Shown: in pieces, positions 26,671 through 35,763 of the stretch
Numbering within the stretch: the first letter of the stretch is position 1
How the letters are laid out: every line of letters begins with the position of its first letter
Assembly: GCF_014268595.2 (NCBI RefSeq)
Contig: NZ_CP077091.1
Location: 3,374,001-3,438,000 of the forward strand
DNA from: Pseudomonas hamedanensis
GTDB taxonomy: Bacteria > Pseudomonadota > Gammaproteobacteria > Pseudomonadales > Pseudomonadaceae
Length of the DNA: 64,000 bases
Direction: 5' to 3'
Made by a program: the position numbers and the translations under genes
Notes under the pieces: generated by a model
Database searches by the model: none
What the model saw: only the letters and a program-made list of their open reading frames with translations
Told to the model about the DNA's origin: nothing

Positions 26671-27954
26671 TCAAATGACAATGCGCAGGCACTGGCCCGC
26701 GTGGTACAGCGAAAATCCGGCCTCGTACAGGCAACTGCGCAGGCCAGCGCCCGCCAAGGGCTGCATCGGTGCAAAGGGAATCGGCAGTGCTTGTGGATCG
26801 CCATTGCACAGGTAATCGGCGAAGGCCTTGCCAACCACGGTGCCGGTCGTCACGCCACGACCGTTATAACCGGTAACGGCCACCAGCCCAGGCGCCGGTT
26901 CGAACAGGCGCATCAGATGATCAGGGGTAAATGCGATGCGCCCGGTCCAGGTGCATTCCCACTCGACCGGCTTCAGATTGGGGAAGTAATGTTGCTGCAC
27001 CCGGTCGGCCCAGGCCTTGAGAAACCAGGTCGGTTTCTGGTTGCCATTGCCCAGACTGCCGAGTAACAGACGGCCGTCCTTGTCGCGACGAATGCTGCTC
27101 AGCACCTGACGGGTATCCCACGAGCCCTGCCCGCCGGGAAGAATTGCCTGCGCGGCGTCCTCGGTGAGCGGCACCGAGGCGACCTGATAATAATAACCGG
27201 GGAAAAAATTGCGCTTGAGCTCGGTCCAGTCGCCTTCGGTGTAGGCATTGGAGGCGATGACCACTTGTTCGGCGAGCACCGAACCCTGCCCGGTCTGCAC
27301 CGACCATTGCTGGCCGACGCGTTCGAGTCGAGTCACAGCAGAATGGTCGAACATCTGCCCGCCGAGACCGATGACCGCGTTCGCCAGGCCGGTGACATAC
27401 GCCATCGGATTGAGCGTGCCGGCGCGGCGATCCAGCAGCGCGGCGGCGATCTTCTGCGTGCCGGTGGCTTGTTCGCAGGCCTTGCCGGTGAGTAATTCAA
27501 CCGGCGCGCCACGGCGTTTCCATTGCTGCTCGCGACTGCGCAAGTCCGCCTCGCCCTTGGCGTTGTGCGCCATGTGCAAGGTGCCTTCGCGGCGCAACTG
27601 GCAATCGATGCCGTACTTGTCCACAAGGCTGAACACCAGCGCCGGCGCCGCGCCGAGCATGCGGTTGAGCTGACTGCCGATCGCCTCGCCAAAACCGGCT
27701 TCGATCTCGTCCGGTGGAATCCACATGCCGGCATTGACCAGCCCGACGTTGCGCCCGGAGCCGCCGTTCCCTGCGCGATGAGCCTCCAGCACGCAGACGC
27801 TTTTACCTTTTTCCAACAGATGCAGCGCCGCCGACAACCCGGTGAACCCGGCGCCGATCACGCAGACATCGACCTTGACCTCGCCCCTGAGCGCCGAATT
27901 ATCCGGCCGTTGTGGCGTGAGCTTTTCCCACAGACATTCTTCGCGTAACGGCAT
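26671..27954 (-). CDS. amaB: FAD-dependent amine oxidase, probable L-pipecolate oxidase AmaB
   Basis: 427 aa DAO/PuuB-like flavoenzyme. The FAD Rossmann motif VIGAGFTGLSAALHLLEKGKSV is at about residues 31-53, a GSGRNVGLVNAG substrate-side loop follows near 66, and the C-terminal FAD contact is GYNGRGVTTGTVVGKAFADYL (about 373-393). In P. putida the gene order amaB (pipecolate oxidase), amaA (aldehyde dehydrogenase) and a divergent LysR is that of the L-pipecolate branch of lysine catabolism, and the same three lie here. Gamma-glutamylputrescine oxidase is the main alternative by sequence alone. Start ATG 27952-27954. Confidence 0.82.
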   Translation of the reverse strand: MPLREECLWEKLTPQRPDNSALRGEVKVDVCVIGAGFTGLSAALHLLEKGKSVCVLEAHRAGNGGSGRNVGLVNAGMWIPPDEIEAGFGEAIGSQLNRMLGAAPALVFSLVDKYGIDCQLRREGTLHMAHNAKGEADLRSREQQWKRRGAPVELLTGKACEQATGTQKIAAALLDRRAGTLNPMAYVTGLANAVIGLGGQMFDHSAVTRLERVGQQWSVQTGQGSVLAEQVVIASNAYTEGDWTELKRNFFPGYYYQVASVPLTEDAAQAILPGGQGSWDTRQVLSSIRRDKDGRLLLGSLGNGNQKPTWFLKAWADRVQQHYFPNLKPVEWECTWTGRIAFTPDHLMRLFEPAPGLVAVTGYNGRGVTTGTVVGKAFADYLCNGDPQALPIPFAPMQPLAGAGLRSCLYEAGFSLYHAGQCLRIVI

Positions 27955-27994
27955 TGCCAGACTCCAACAGAAACCCAACAAACACACAAATCAA

Positions 27995-28084
27995 TGTAGG
28001 AGTGAGCCTGCTCGCGATGACGTCGGCACATTCAACATCAATGCTGACTGACAGATTGCTATCGCGAGCAGGCTCACTCCTACA
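27995..28084. repeat. REP pair between amaA and amaB
   Basis: TGTAGGAGTGAGCCTGCTCG from 27995 and complement ending 28084; as in the liv operon it separates two genes that should be co-transcribed. Confidence 0.88.
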
Positions 28085-28099
28085 GGGGATCTTCCCTTG

Positions 28100-29590
28100 T
28101 CAATCGAAGGTAATGCCCTGCGCCAACGGCAATTCCAGCGAATAGTTGACGGTGTTGGTCTGCCGGCGCATGTACGCGCGCCAGGCATCGGAGCCGGATT
28201 CGCGACCGCCGCCAGTCTCTTTCTCGCCACCAAACGCGCCGCCAATTTCGGCGCCGCTCGGGCCAATGTTGACGTTGGCAATCCCACAGTCGCTGCCGAC
28301 CGCCGACATGAACTGCTCGGCCTCGCGCACGTCGGTGGTGAAGATGCACGATGACAGGCCTTGCGGCACGGCATTGTTCAGGCGCAGCGCTTCTTCAAAA
28401 TCGCTGTAGCCGACCACGTAAAGAATCGGCGCGAAGGTTTCACTGCAGACCACGTCGCTCTGCTCGGGCATTTCGACGATGGCCGGCGAAACGTAATAGG
28501 CGTTGGGAAACTGCTCTTGCAGTTGACGCTTGCCGCCGAACACACGCCCGCCTTCGCTCAGTGCCTGCTCCAACGCATCCTGCATGTTTTCGAAGCTGTG
28601 CTTGTCGATCAGCGGGCCGACCAGATTGCCTTCCAGCGGATGGCCGATGCGCACTTTCGAGTAGGCAGCCTTGAGGCGCGTGACGATTTCTTCCTTGACC
28701 GATTCGTGAGCGATCAGTCGACGCAAGGTCGTGCAGCGTTGCCCGGCGGTGCCGACGGCGCTGAACAGAATCGCGCGCACGGCCATGTCCAGATCGGCAC
28801 TCGGGGCGAGGATCATCGCGTTGTTACCGCCCAGTTCGAGAATGCTGCGGGCGAAGCGCGCGGCGACTTTCGGCGCTACTTCGCGGCCCATGCGCGTGCT
28901 GCCGGTGGCGCTGATCAGGGCGACACGCGGATCATCGACCAGCGCTTCGCCGGCATCGCGACCGCCGATCACTACTTGGCAAAGGCTCGCCGGTGCATCG
29001 CTGAAATTCTTCACTACGCGATCAAACAGCGCCTGACAGGCCAGCGCCGTCAGCGGAGTTTTCTCTGAGGGTTTCCACACCACCGGGTTGCCGCAGACCA
29101 GCGCCAGCGTGGTGTTCCACGCCCACACCGCGACCGGAAAGTTGAACGCGCTGATCACCCCGACCACGCCGAGCGGATGCCAGGTCTCACGCATGTGGTG
29201 GCCCGGTCGCTCGGAGGCGATGGTCAGACCGTACAACTGGCGCGACAGGCCGACGGCGAAGTCGCAGATGTCGATCATCTCCTGCACTTCACCCAGACCT
29301 TCCTGGGTGATCTTGCCGGCTTCCCAGGAAACCAGCTCGCCCAGATCGTTCTTGTATTCGCGCAGCACTTCACCGAATTGACGCACCAGCTCGCCGCGAC
29401 GCGGTGCCGGTACCTTGCGCCACTGCTCGAATGCATGATCGGCGCGACTGATGTGCTGCTCGACTTCGGCGGCGCCTTCCCAGTTCACCGAGGCAATGCA
29501 GCTGCCGTCGACAGGCGAATGCACCGGCACTTTGCCGTTCTGGTACAGGGCCGGGTTTACCCCCAGACGATCAAGCAATGCGGCAACCAT
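28100..29590 (-). CDS. amaA: Aldehyde dehydrogenase, ALDH7 type (aminoadipate semialdehyde dehydrogenase AmaA)
   Basis: 496 aa NAD(P)-dependent dehydrogenase. Catalytic Cys286 is in GQRCTT and the general base Glu252 in LELGGN; ISAFNFPVAVWAWN (146-159) and the GSTRMG coenzyme loop are also present. Sequence is of the antiquitin (ALDH7) type, which oxidises 2-aminoadipate 6-semialdehyde (piperideine-6-carboxylate) to 2-aminoadipate. That is the step after pipecolate oxidase, encoded next by amaB. Start is ATG 29588-29590 with GGAGAGACC upstream; the earlier frame opening would cover the promoter shared with the divergent LysR gene. Confidence 0.88.
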   Translation of the reverse strand: MVAALLDRLGVNPALYQNGKVPVHSPVDGSCIASVNWEGAAEVEQHISRADHAFEQWRKVPAPRRGELVRQFGEVLREYKNDLGELVSWEAGKITQEGLGEVQEMIDICDFAVGLSRQLYGLTIASERPGHHMRETWHPLGVVGVISAFNFPVAVWAWNTTLALVCGNPVVWKPSEKTPLTALACQALFDRVVKNFSDAPASLCQVVIGGRDAGEALVDDPRVALISATGSTRMGREVAPKVAARFARSILELGGNNAMILAPSADLDMAVRAILFSAVGTAGQRCTTLRRLIAHESVKEEIVTRLKAAYSKVRIGHPLEGNLVGPLIDKHSFENMQDALEQALSEGGRVFGGKRQLQEQFPNAYYVSPAIVEMPEQSDVVCSETFAPILYVVGYSDFEEALRLNNAVPQGLSSCIFTTDVREAEQFMSAVGSDCGIANVNIGPSGAEIGGAFGGEKETGGGRESGSDAWRAYMRRQTNTVNYSLELPLAQGITFD

Positions 29591-29754
29591 GGGTCTCTCC
29601 TTACACAAAAACAGTAGGTGTGCGGCCATTCTTTCCATGGCCGGGCAGGCCTTTAGTTGTAGCGTCACCAGGGCAATGCAACAAACGACCTTTACGCCAG
29701 ATATCATTCCGTTTATTCATGCTGCGTGTAGAAAGACAATAAAAAGGACTGGCC

Positions 29755-30654
29755 ATGCTGAACAAACGCCACTTGCCCTCAATCACTGCGTTGCAGTGCT
29801 TCGAAGCGGTGACCCGGCACCTGAGTTTCACCCGCGCCGCCGAAGAGCTGAACCTGACCCAGAGTGCGGTGAGCAAGCAGGTCGCTCAGCTTGAAGAATT
29901 GTTGCAGCACTTGCTGTTCCGCCGCGTGCGTCGCCGCTTGCAAATGACGCCGGCCGGGGATTTGTACTTGGTGGAAGTCAGGAAAATCCTTTCTCAGGTG
30001 GAAATGTCGACCCATTACCTGCGTTCCTACGGCGGCGAGACCGAAGTCCTGCGTGTCTCCACGCCATCGACCTTCGGCGCGCGCTGGCTGGTGCCGCGCC
30101 TGAAAGGCTGGCGCCTGCGCCACCCGTCGATTCATCTGGATTTGTGCAACGAGCAAGAGGCGGATGATCTGTTACAGGGGCGTAGCGATCTGGCGTTCTA
30201 TTTCGGCCAGGCATCGCGACCGGGCACGGAATGCCTGAAACTGTTCGGCGAAGAACTGGTGCCGGTCTGTGCACCCGGTAGCCTGCCCGACACGCCATTC
30301 ACTGACCCGACGCAACTCACCGATCTGGTGTTGCTGCAAAATGCTTCGCGCCCTCAGGCTTGGCACGACTGGTTCGACAGTCAGGGCTACCACACCGAAC
30401 ACAGCTACCACGGGCCGCGTTTCGAGACCTTTTATATGTGCATTCGGGCCGCACAAGTCGGCTGTGGTGTGGCGCTGCTGCCGCGGTTTCTGGTGGAGGA
30501 GGAATTGGCCGAGGGCAAACTGGTCATACCCTGGCAACACGCCATGCCCAGCAGCGACGCCTATTACCTGGCCTATCCGGAACACGCGGCGGAAGTGCCG
30601 AAGGTGCGCGACTTCGTCAAATGGATGCTGGCGCAAATCGATAGCCCGGCTTGA
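29755..30654 (+). CDS. LysR-family regulator of the ama genes
   Basis: 299 aa. The helix-turn-helix region (LSFTRAAEELNLTQSAVSKQVAQLEELL, about 23-50) is followed by the linker helix and a GcvA-like ligand domain from about residue 95. Divergent from amaA with 164 bases between the starts, it matches the regulator adjoining amaAB in P. putida. Control of amaA-amaB by pipecolate or a related lysine intermediate is inference from that arrangement. Confidence 0.87.
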   Translation: MLNKRHLPSITALQCFEAVTRHLSFTRAAEELNLTQSAVSKQVAQLEELLQHLLFRRVRRRLQMTPAGDLYLVEVRKILSQVEMSTHYLRSYGGETEVLRVSTPSTFGARWLVPRLKGWRLRHPSIHLDLCNEQEADDLLQGRSDLAFYFGQASRPGTECLKLFGEELVPVCAPGSLPDTPFTDPTQLTDLVLLQNASRPQAWHDWFDSQGYHTEHSYHGPRFETFYMCIRAAQVGCGVALLPRFLVEEELAEGKLVIPWQHAMPSSDAYYLAYPEHAAEVPKVRDFVKWMLAQIDSPA

Positions 30655-30672
30655 AACTGACCTGGCCCTTTT

Positions 30673-30771
30673 TGTGGGAGCGGGCTTGCTCGCGAAAGCG
30701 GTGTATCAGTCGATGCAAGAGTGGCTGGTTTACCGCATTCGCGAGCAAGCCCGCTCCCACAGTGGATCGGC
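30673..30771. repeat. REP pair, GTGGGAGCGGGC type
   Basis: Arms TGTGGGAGCGGGCTTGCTCG from 30673 and complement ending 30771, between the LysR gene and pncB. Confidence 0.88.
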
Positions 30772-30871
30772 GGTGTTCTGAAAAAATGCTGGCAATCCCC
30801 ACCGCTGATATGCGCCACTAGCGCCATCGATATAGACCGCGCAAGGCGCGGCGCAACTGGAGACCCCGTTT

Positions 30872-32095
30872 ATGAGCGAGAGTGTGTTTGCCGATCGCAT
30901 CGTGCAGAACCTGCTCGACACCGACTTCTACAAGCTGACGATGATGCAGGCGGTGCTGCACAACTACCCCAACGTCGAAGTCGAATGGGAGTTTCGCTGC
31001 CGCAACGCCGAGGACCTGCGCCCGTATCTGGCCGAGATCCGTTTCCAGATCGAGCGCCTGGCCGAGCTGAGCCTGAGTGCCGATCAGTTGAGTTTTCTCG
31101 AGCGCATCACTTTCCTGAAACCGGATTTCCTGCGTTTTCTCGGTCTGTTCCGCTTCAACCTGCGCTACCTGCACACCGGTATCGAGAACGGCGAGCTGTT
31201 CATCCGTCTGCGCGGTCCGTGGCTGCATGTGATTCTCTACGAAGTGCCGCTACTGGCCATCGTCAGCGAAGTGCGCAACCGCTATCGCTACCGCGACACG
31301 TCTCTGGAGCAGGCACGCGAACAGCTTTATCGCAAGTTCGACTGGCTGACCGCTAACGCCTCGGCCGATGAACTGGCGCAACTGCAAGTTGCCGATTTCG
31401 GCACGCGTCGGCGCTTTTCCTTTGGTGTGCAGGCGGAAGTGGTCAACGTGCTAAAGCACGATTTCCCGGGGCGTTTCGTCGGCACCAGCAACGTACATCT
31501 GTCCCGCGAGCTGGACATGAAACCGCTGGGCACCATGGCTCACGAGTGGATCATGGCCCATCAGCAACTCGGCCCGCGGCTGATCGACAGCCAGATTGCA
31601 GCGCTTGATTGCTGGGTTCGCGAGTACCGTGGCCTGCTCGGCATCGCCCTCACCGACTGCATCACCACCGATGCCTTCCTCGGCGATTTCGATTTGTTCT
31701 TCGCCAAGCTCTTCGACGGCCTGCGCCATGACTCCGGGGACCCGGTGGCCTGGGGCGAGAAGTGCATCGCGCACTATCACAAGCTCGGCATCGACCCGAT
31801 GAGCAAGACCCTGGTGTTCTCCGACAGTCTGACCCTGCCGAAATCGTTGGAGATTTTCCGCGCGCTGCACGGTCGCATCAATGTGAGCTTCGGCATCGGT
31901 ACCAACCTGACCTGCGACATTCCGGGTGTCGAACCGATGAGCATCGTGCTTAAAATGACCGCCTGCAACGGCCAGCCGGTGGCGAAGATCTCCGACGAGC
32001 CAGGCAAGACCCACTGCAAAGATCCGAATTTCGTCGCCTATTTGCGACACGTGTTCCAGGTTCCTGCCGAATCCAGTCTATCTAGCAAGGAGTGA
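30872..32095 (+). CDS. pncB: Nicotinate phosphoribosyltransferase
   Basis: 407 aa cytoplasmic enzyme that converts nicotinate, PRPP and ATP to nicotinate mononucleotide, the entry of the Preiss-Handler salvage path to NAD. Early motif [15 protein letters not shown] (about 11-25); the phosphorylated-His region is [19 protein letters not shown] followed by AHEW (about 207-229); SGDP appears near 290 and [10 protein letters not shown] near 345. It is followed at four bases by nadE, the last step of NAD synthesis, so the two form an NAD operon. GGAG lies ten bases before the ATG. Confidence 0.97.
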   Translation: MSESVFADRIVQNLLDTDFYKLTMMQAVLHNYPNVEVEWEFRCRNAEDLRPYLAEIRFQIERLAELSLSADQLSFLERITFLKPDFLRFLGLFRFNLRYLHTGIENGELFIRLRGPWLHVILYEVPLLAIVSEVRNRYRYRDTSLEQAREQLYRKFDWLTANASADELAQLQVADFGTRRRFSFGVQAEVVNVLKHDFPGRFVGTSNVHLSRELDMKPLGTMAHEWIMAHQQLGPRLIDSQIAALDCWVREYRGLLGIALTDCITTDAFLGDFDLFFAKLFDGLRHDSGDPVAWGEKCIAHYHKLGIDPMSKTLVFSDSLTLPKSLEIFRALHGRINVSFGIGTNLTCDIPGVEPMSIVLKMTACNGQPVAKISDEPGKTHCKDPNFVAYLRHVFQVPAESSLSSKE

Positions 32096-32099
32096 ATTC

Positions 32100-32927
32100 A
32101 TGCAAGCCGTACAGCGTGAGATTGCTGAGCAGCTCAAGGTGCAAGCGCCATTCGCCGACGACCAGGCCCTACAGGCGGAAGTGGCCCGGCGCATCACCTT
32201 CATCCAGGATTGCCTGGTCAATTCCGGACTCAAGGCCTTGGTGCTGGGCATCAGCGGCGGCGTCGATTCGCTGACCGCAGGCCTTTTGGCCCAACGCGCA
32301 ATGCGTGAGCTGCGCGAGAAAACCGGCGATGACCGTTACAAATTCATCGCCGTGCGCCTGCCGTACGAAACCCAGTTCGACGAGCACGACGCCAAGGCTT
32401 CGCTCGATTGCATCGGCCCTGACGAGATCCACACAGTCAATATCGGCCCGGCGGTCAAAGCGCTGGCTGCTCAGGTCTCTGCTTTCGAAGGCAAACCGGC
32501 GGCGTCGGTGGATTTTGTGCTCGGCAATACCAAGGCGCGGATGCGCATGGTTGCGCAGTACACGATTGCCGGCGCGGCTGGCGGCTTGGTGATTGGCACT
32601 GACCATGCGGCGGAAGCGGTGATGGGCTTCTTCACCAAGTTCGGCGACGGCGCCTGTGACCTCGCCCCGCTCAGCGGCCTGGTAAAAAATCAGGTTCGCG
32701 CGATTGCCCGCAGCTTCGGTGCGCCGGAGTCGTTGGTCGAGAAAGTGCCGACTGCCGACCTTGAAGATCTGTCACCGGGCAAACCGGACGAAGCGGCGCA
32801 TGGCGTGACGTATACCGAGATTGATGCGTTTCTGCACGGTGAAACGGTGCGTGACGAGGCGGCGAAGATCATTGTCGATACGTACAACAAGACCCACCAC
32901 AAGCGGGTCATGCCGTTTGCTCCTTGA
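32100..32927 (+). CDS. nadE: Ammonia-dependent NAD synthetase
   Basis: 275 aa enzyme that amidates nicotinate adenine dinucleotide to NAD using ATP and ammonia. The ATP pyrophosphatase P-loop SGGVDS lies at about residues 50-55, [10 protein letters not shown] near 139-148, and the [19 protein letters not shown] segment near 163-181 is the NaAD/Mg site. There is no nitrilase-type glutaminase domain, so free ammonia is the nitrogen donor. It starts four bases after pncB with AAGGAG seven bases before the ATG. Confidence 0.97.
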   Translation: MQAVQREIAEQLKVQAPFADDQALQAEVARRITFIQDCLVNSGLKALVLGISGGVDSLTAGLLAQRAMRELREKTGDDRYKFIAVRLPYETQFDEHDAKASLDCIGPDEIHTVNIGPAVKALAAQVSAFEGKPAASVDFVLGNTKARMRMVAQYTIAGAAGGLVIGTDHAAEAVMGFFTKFGDGACDLAPLSGLVKNQVRAIARSFGAPESLVEKVPTADLEDLSPGKPDEAAHGVTYTEIDAFLHGETVRDEAAKIIVDTYNKTHHKRVMPFAP

Positions 32928-32945
32928 GGAGGTAAATAACGGCAA

Positions 32946-33012
32946 AAGCTGCCGCAGGCGGCGATCCGGCTTTCGAGTATGAAAGTCGAATTATCGCTGT
33001 CTGCGACAGCTT
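32946..33012. repeat. Degenerate REP pair, AAGCTGCCGCAGGC type
   Basis: AAGCTGCCGCAGGCGGCGAT (32946-32965) and ATCGCTGTCTGCGACAGCTT (32993-33012) are inverted copies with 16 of 20 positions matching. It resembles a further Pseudomonas REP class and may terminate both converging genes. Confidence 0.55.
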
Positions 33013-33038
33013 CGGCCGCGGTACGCGGAGATTTTCGA

Positions 33039-34778
33039 TCAGCGCTCCTGCCGTGCTTCAAGATTTTCGGGGGCTTTGACCGTAATCGTGATCGGTGCAG
33101 ATTCGCTCCCGAAACGTGCCACTGCCTTGAACACGTATACACCGGGCTCCAGCAACGAAGCTGTTGCTTGCCAGCTACTATCCAAGTCAACGTAAAATGG
33201 CATCACAGTTGTCTCACCATTGCGTAACGTTCCTACGAAATGTCCCGCAGCCTTACCCGTGAACGAAAGAGTCGTCACCGTAGTCTCGTCGCCATCCTGC
33301 AGATCTTTGCCGTCTCCGCCGATTTCCTGAATTCGCGTGATTTCAGGCTGTTTCGCTTCGCCGACATAGAACTCTATGTGCTGCCCCGGAACGCCCGTCG
33401 GTGACTTGGCAGCCAATATATGTCTTGTGTCACTTGAGAAAGCGAGCTCGCCTTCCCAGTTACCATTGAGCACGTCAATGGTCTTGATCACTCCACCTAT
33501 ATCCATCACCTCTACCTTGCTTGAGCTAGCTGTACCGGTAATCGTAAGCTCGGTGTCCGTCGTAACCGTCAGGTGAAATACCCTTCCAGATTCGCCTGTC
33601 AGAGCAGTAATAGAAACCCTATCCCCAGGCGCCTCGCTGATAATCACGGTGTAGACCTCAGACTCTTGGCCGTCATCCGCTTGGGCTTTGAGCGCATAGG
33701 TCTGGCCATCTGCTAGCTCGAGCTCGCCGCTCCAGCTGCCATCCATCACCATATACGTGTCAATCGGTTCCAAGTCGCCATCTGTCAGCAACGTGATATA
33801 GCCGTCCTCTGCCGATCCCATAATCTTCAGCTTGGTGTCTGCGGTAGTTCCCTTGTCCGGTACCAGCGTCCCTTCGGAATCTTCAATCCGGATAATCTTG
33901 ACTTCGCCTCCGGGCGTTTTACTGACAGTCACGGTGTAGGTGCCAGACTCTTCGCCACCCTCCGCCTGGGCTTTCAGCACGTAAGTTTCGCCAGCGGCGA
34001 GCTCAAAATCGCCACCCCAGACGCCATCCGCCGCCGTAAACGTGGCAACCGGCTCCGTGTTGGCACCCTCCAGCAGCTTGATCTCGCCGTCCTCTGCCGA
34101 ACCGCTGATCTTCAGTTTGGTGTCTGCGGTAGTTCCACCGTCTGCTATGGCCCCTGTCGAATCCTCCAGCGAAGTAATCTTGACCTCGTTTTCGGACACC
34201 TTTCCTACTGTAACGGTGTAGATGTCGGAGTCCTTCCTGTCATCCGCCCTTGCTTTGAGTGAGTAGACTTGCCCCGTTGTCAGATTGAGATTGCCGCCCC
34301 AACTGCGGTCACGCTCCACCTCAAATGTAGCGATCGGTTCAACGTCAGCACCATTGAGGATCTTTATCTGCCCTTCCTTCGCGAAGCCTTTGATCAGCAG
34401 ATCCGTCTCTTCAGTCTGGCCTCCGTTTTCTACCGGCCCGCTGGAATCTTCCAGCGTTTGGATGAAGGGTTTCGTTACAACCGAAGTCAACGCAAAGGGA
34501 TCGGAGGGCTCATCCTCCTCATGGGCCAGCCGATACTCGTGCAGTCCTTCAGGAAGGTTATCTACCAGAAAAAATCCGTCGCCAGCCGCGTTTGTCTGGC
34601 TGTTATGTTTGGCGACACCATCGATAAGGAGCTGCAGGATAGCGTTCCCCGGCCCGGTGATGGTGAAGTTGGCTCTTGGGTAAAAAATCACGCTGCCATC
34701 GAAAACTTCCTTCCCACCCGCAATCACCTTAGTGATTTTCAGATCCGCAAAGGTCGATTTCCTGCTGTTGCCATCCAT
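33039..34778 (-). CDS. Ig-like tandem-repeat protein, function unknown
   Basis: 579 aa, acidic, with no signal peptide, transmembrane helix or Cys. After a diverged first region (1-103) it has five repeats of about 90-95 residues (104-200, 201-295, 296-390, 391-479, 480-568), each with a T-x-L-x-I-x-G core, a W-x-G turn and a Y-x-L-K-A-x-A strand, the pattern of bacterial Ig-like domains. Repeats 2 and 3 are much alike even in bases, so duplication is recent. Start is ATG 34776-34778 with GAGG upstream. Bases are less GC-rich than its neighbours, which suggests transfer. I do not recognise a family function; adhesin- or toxin-associated roles are guesses. Confidence 0.75.
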   Translation of the reverse strand: MDGNSRKSTFADLKITKVIAGGKEVFDGSVIFYPRANFTITGPGNAILQLLIDGVAKHNSQTNAAGDGFFLVDNLPEGLHEYRLAHEEDEPSDPFALTSVVTKPFIQTLEDSSGPVENGGQTEETDLLIKGFAKEGQIKILNGADVEPIATFEVERDRSWGGNLNLTTGQVYSLKARADDRKDSDIYTVTVGKVSENEVKITSLEDSTGAIADGGTTADTKLKISGSAEDGEIKLLEGANTEPVATFTAADGVWGGDFELAAGETYVLKAQAEGGEESGTYTVTVSKTPGGEVKIIRIEDSEGTLVPDKGTTADTKLKIMGSAEDGYITLLTDGDLEPIDTYMVMDGSWSGELELADGQTYALKAQADDGQESEVYTVIISEAPGDRVSITALTGESGRVFHLTVTTDTELTITGTASSSKVEVMDIGGVIKTIDVLNGNWEGELAFSSDTRHILAAKSPTGVPGQHIEFYVGEAKQPEITRIQEIGGDGKDLQDGDETTVTTLSFTGKAAGHFVGTLRNGETTVMPFYVDLDSSWQATASLLEPGVYVFKAVARFGSESAPITITVKAPENLEARQER

Positions 34779-34917
34779 GTGGTGAATCCTCTTCGTAATC
34801 GCCAAGAACGAGGATTCATCTAACCGCGCCCTTGAAAGAGCGGTCTACTGTTAGAAATAACAGGTATGGGCGCCATTTAGACGAACGGTAAAGATTCGTA
34901 CACACCACGCCAGACGC

Positions 34918-34951
34918 AAAAACGCCGCTGGCGGTCATCGCGCAGCGGCGT
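34918..34951 (-). terminator. Terminator of azurin gene
   Basis: Minus strand: ACGCCGCTG, loop, CAGCGGCGT, then TTTTG (stem 34922-34930 with 34943-34951). It is 27 bases past the azu stop. Confidence 0.85.
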
Positions 34952-34977
34952 GTCTGGTGTAAGCGCTGGCCCCAAAA

Positions 34978-35424
34978 TTACTTCAGGGTGACAGTGCCTT
35001 TCATCATCGAAATGTGGCCCGGGAACGAGCAGAAGAAACCGTATTTTTCAGCGGCATTCAGCTTCGACACATCGAAGGTCACCGAATCGGTTTCCTTGGC
35101 ACCGATGATCTTGGTGTGGGCGATGATGCGCGCGTCGCCATCCTTCAGATAATTCTTGTCGATACCGGCTGCCAGGCCGTCCGTAGCGATCGGCTGCATG
35201 TCCGCTTCTTTGCTGATCACCAGGTTATGGCCCATGACATTCTTCGGCAGGCTACCGGAGTGGGTCAGTTCGACGGTGAAGGTCTTGCAGCTCTTGTCGA
35301 TCACGATTTCCTTGGTGTTGAAGGACATCTGATCGGTGGAGTCAACGGTGGTTTTGCATTCGGCAGCCATCAATTGGCTGCTGGCCAGCGCCAGCAGGGA
35401 TACCGCAACAACTTTGGAAAACAT
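34978..35424 (-). CDS. azu: Azurin, periplasmic type I copper protein
   Basis: 148 aa precursor; signal peptide 1-20 cut before AECK. Mature numbering gives all copper ligands: His46 (MGHN), Cys112, His117 and Met121 in [12 protein letters not shown], plus the Cys3-Cys26 disulfide. The residue equivalent to the buried Trp48 of P. aeruginosa azurin is Leu. Azurin carries single electrons in the periplasm, for example to cytochrome c peroxidase or in denitrification. Start is ATG 35422-35424 with GGAG upstream. Monocistronic, with a terminator and a possible ANR-type site upstream. Confidence 0.96.
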   Translation of the reverse strand: MFSKVVAVSLLALASSQLMAAECKTTVDSTDQMSFNTKEIVIDKSCKTFTVELTHSGSLPKNVMGHNLVISKEADMQPIATDGLAAGIDKNYLKDGDARIIAHTKIIGAKETDSVTFDVSKLNAAEKYGFFCSFPGHISMMKGTVTLK

Positions 35425-35495
35425 GGTGAATCTCCAAGGCAGGGTTAACAAAACACGAGTGGTGGAAAGACTGCCTGAAATCTTCGCAAGTTCCT

Positions 35496-35509
35496 ATGAC
35501 TTGTGTCAA
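35496..35509 (-). promoter_or_regulatory. ANR/FNR-like inverted repeat upstream of azurin
   Basis: Minus strand TTGAC-ACAA-GTCAT, an inverted repeat with the spacing of ANR/FNR sites (TTGAT-N4-ATCAA) but TGAC in place of TGAT. It is about 75 bases upstream of the azu ATG. Low-oxygen induction of azu by ANR is known in P. aeruginosa; the core deviation makes this tentative. Confidence 0.4.
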
Positions 35510-35615
35510 AGATTGTATACAACTTTCAGGCTATGACACTCATCGACACAATCTAACGGCCAGATGACTTGGCCAGACTTATGATCGGCCCATCCATTGA
35601 GACGGAGTGCCTGTC

Positions 35616-35705
35616 ATGTTTTTTAACGGTCTGTTGTGCAGCTTGCTCGCCGCTTACGCCTGTGGCGCCAGCGGCAGCTTTGAATCGCCCGAACGCGAAG
35701 TTTAG
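35616..35705 (+). CDS. Possible 29-residue membrane or lipoprotein-like peptide
   Basis: ATG 35616 to TAG 35703-35705, preceded by GGAG 13 bases upstream. The product begins MFFNGLLCSLLAAYACGASG, a short hydrophobic segment with a Cys at residue 16, then a charged tail SFESPEREV. It is the only short coding candidate in the 339-base gap between azu and the LOG gene. No family is known to me and the ribosome binding site is distant, so this is a weak call. Confidence 0.35.
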   Translation: MFFNGLLCSLLAAYACGASGSFESPEREV

Positions 35706-35763
35706 CCCTTGGATCGAAGCTCGCCAGCCATTACCCTGTGACGGATTGACTCAGGAGTAAGGC

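Noticed and set aside
33039..34778. Large adhesin secreted by a type I system
   Set aside because: The protein is only 579 residues, has no RTX or C-terminal secretion signal, and no type I secretion genes are adjacent.
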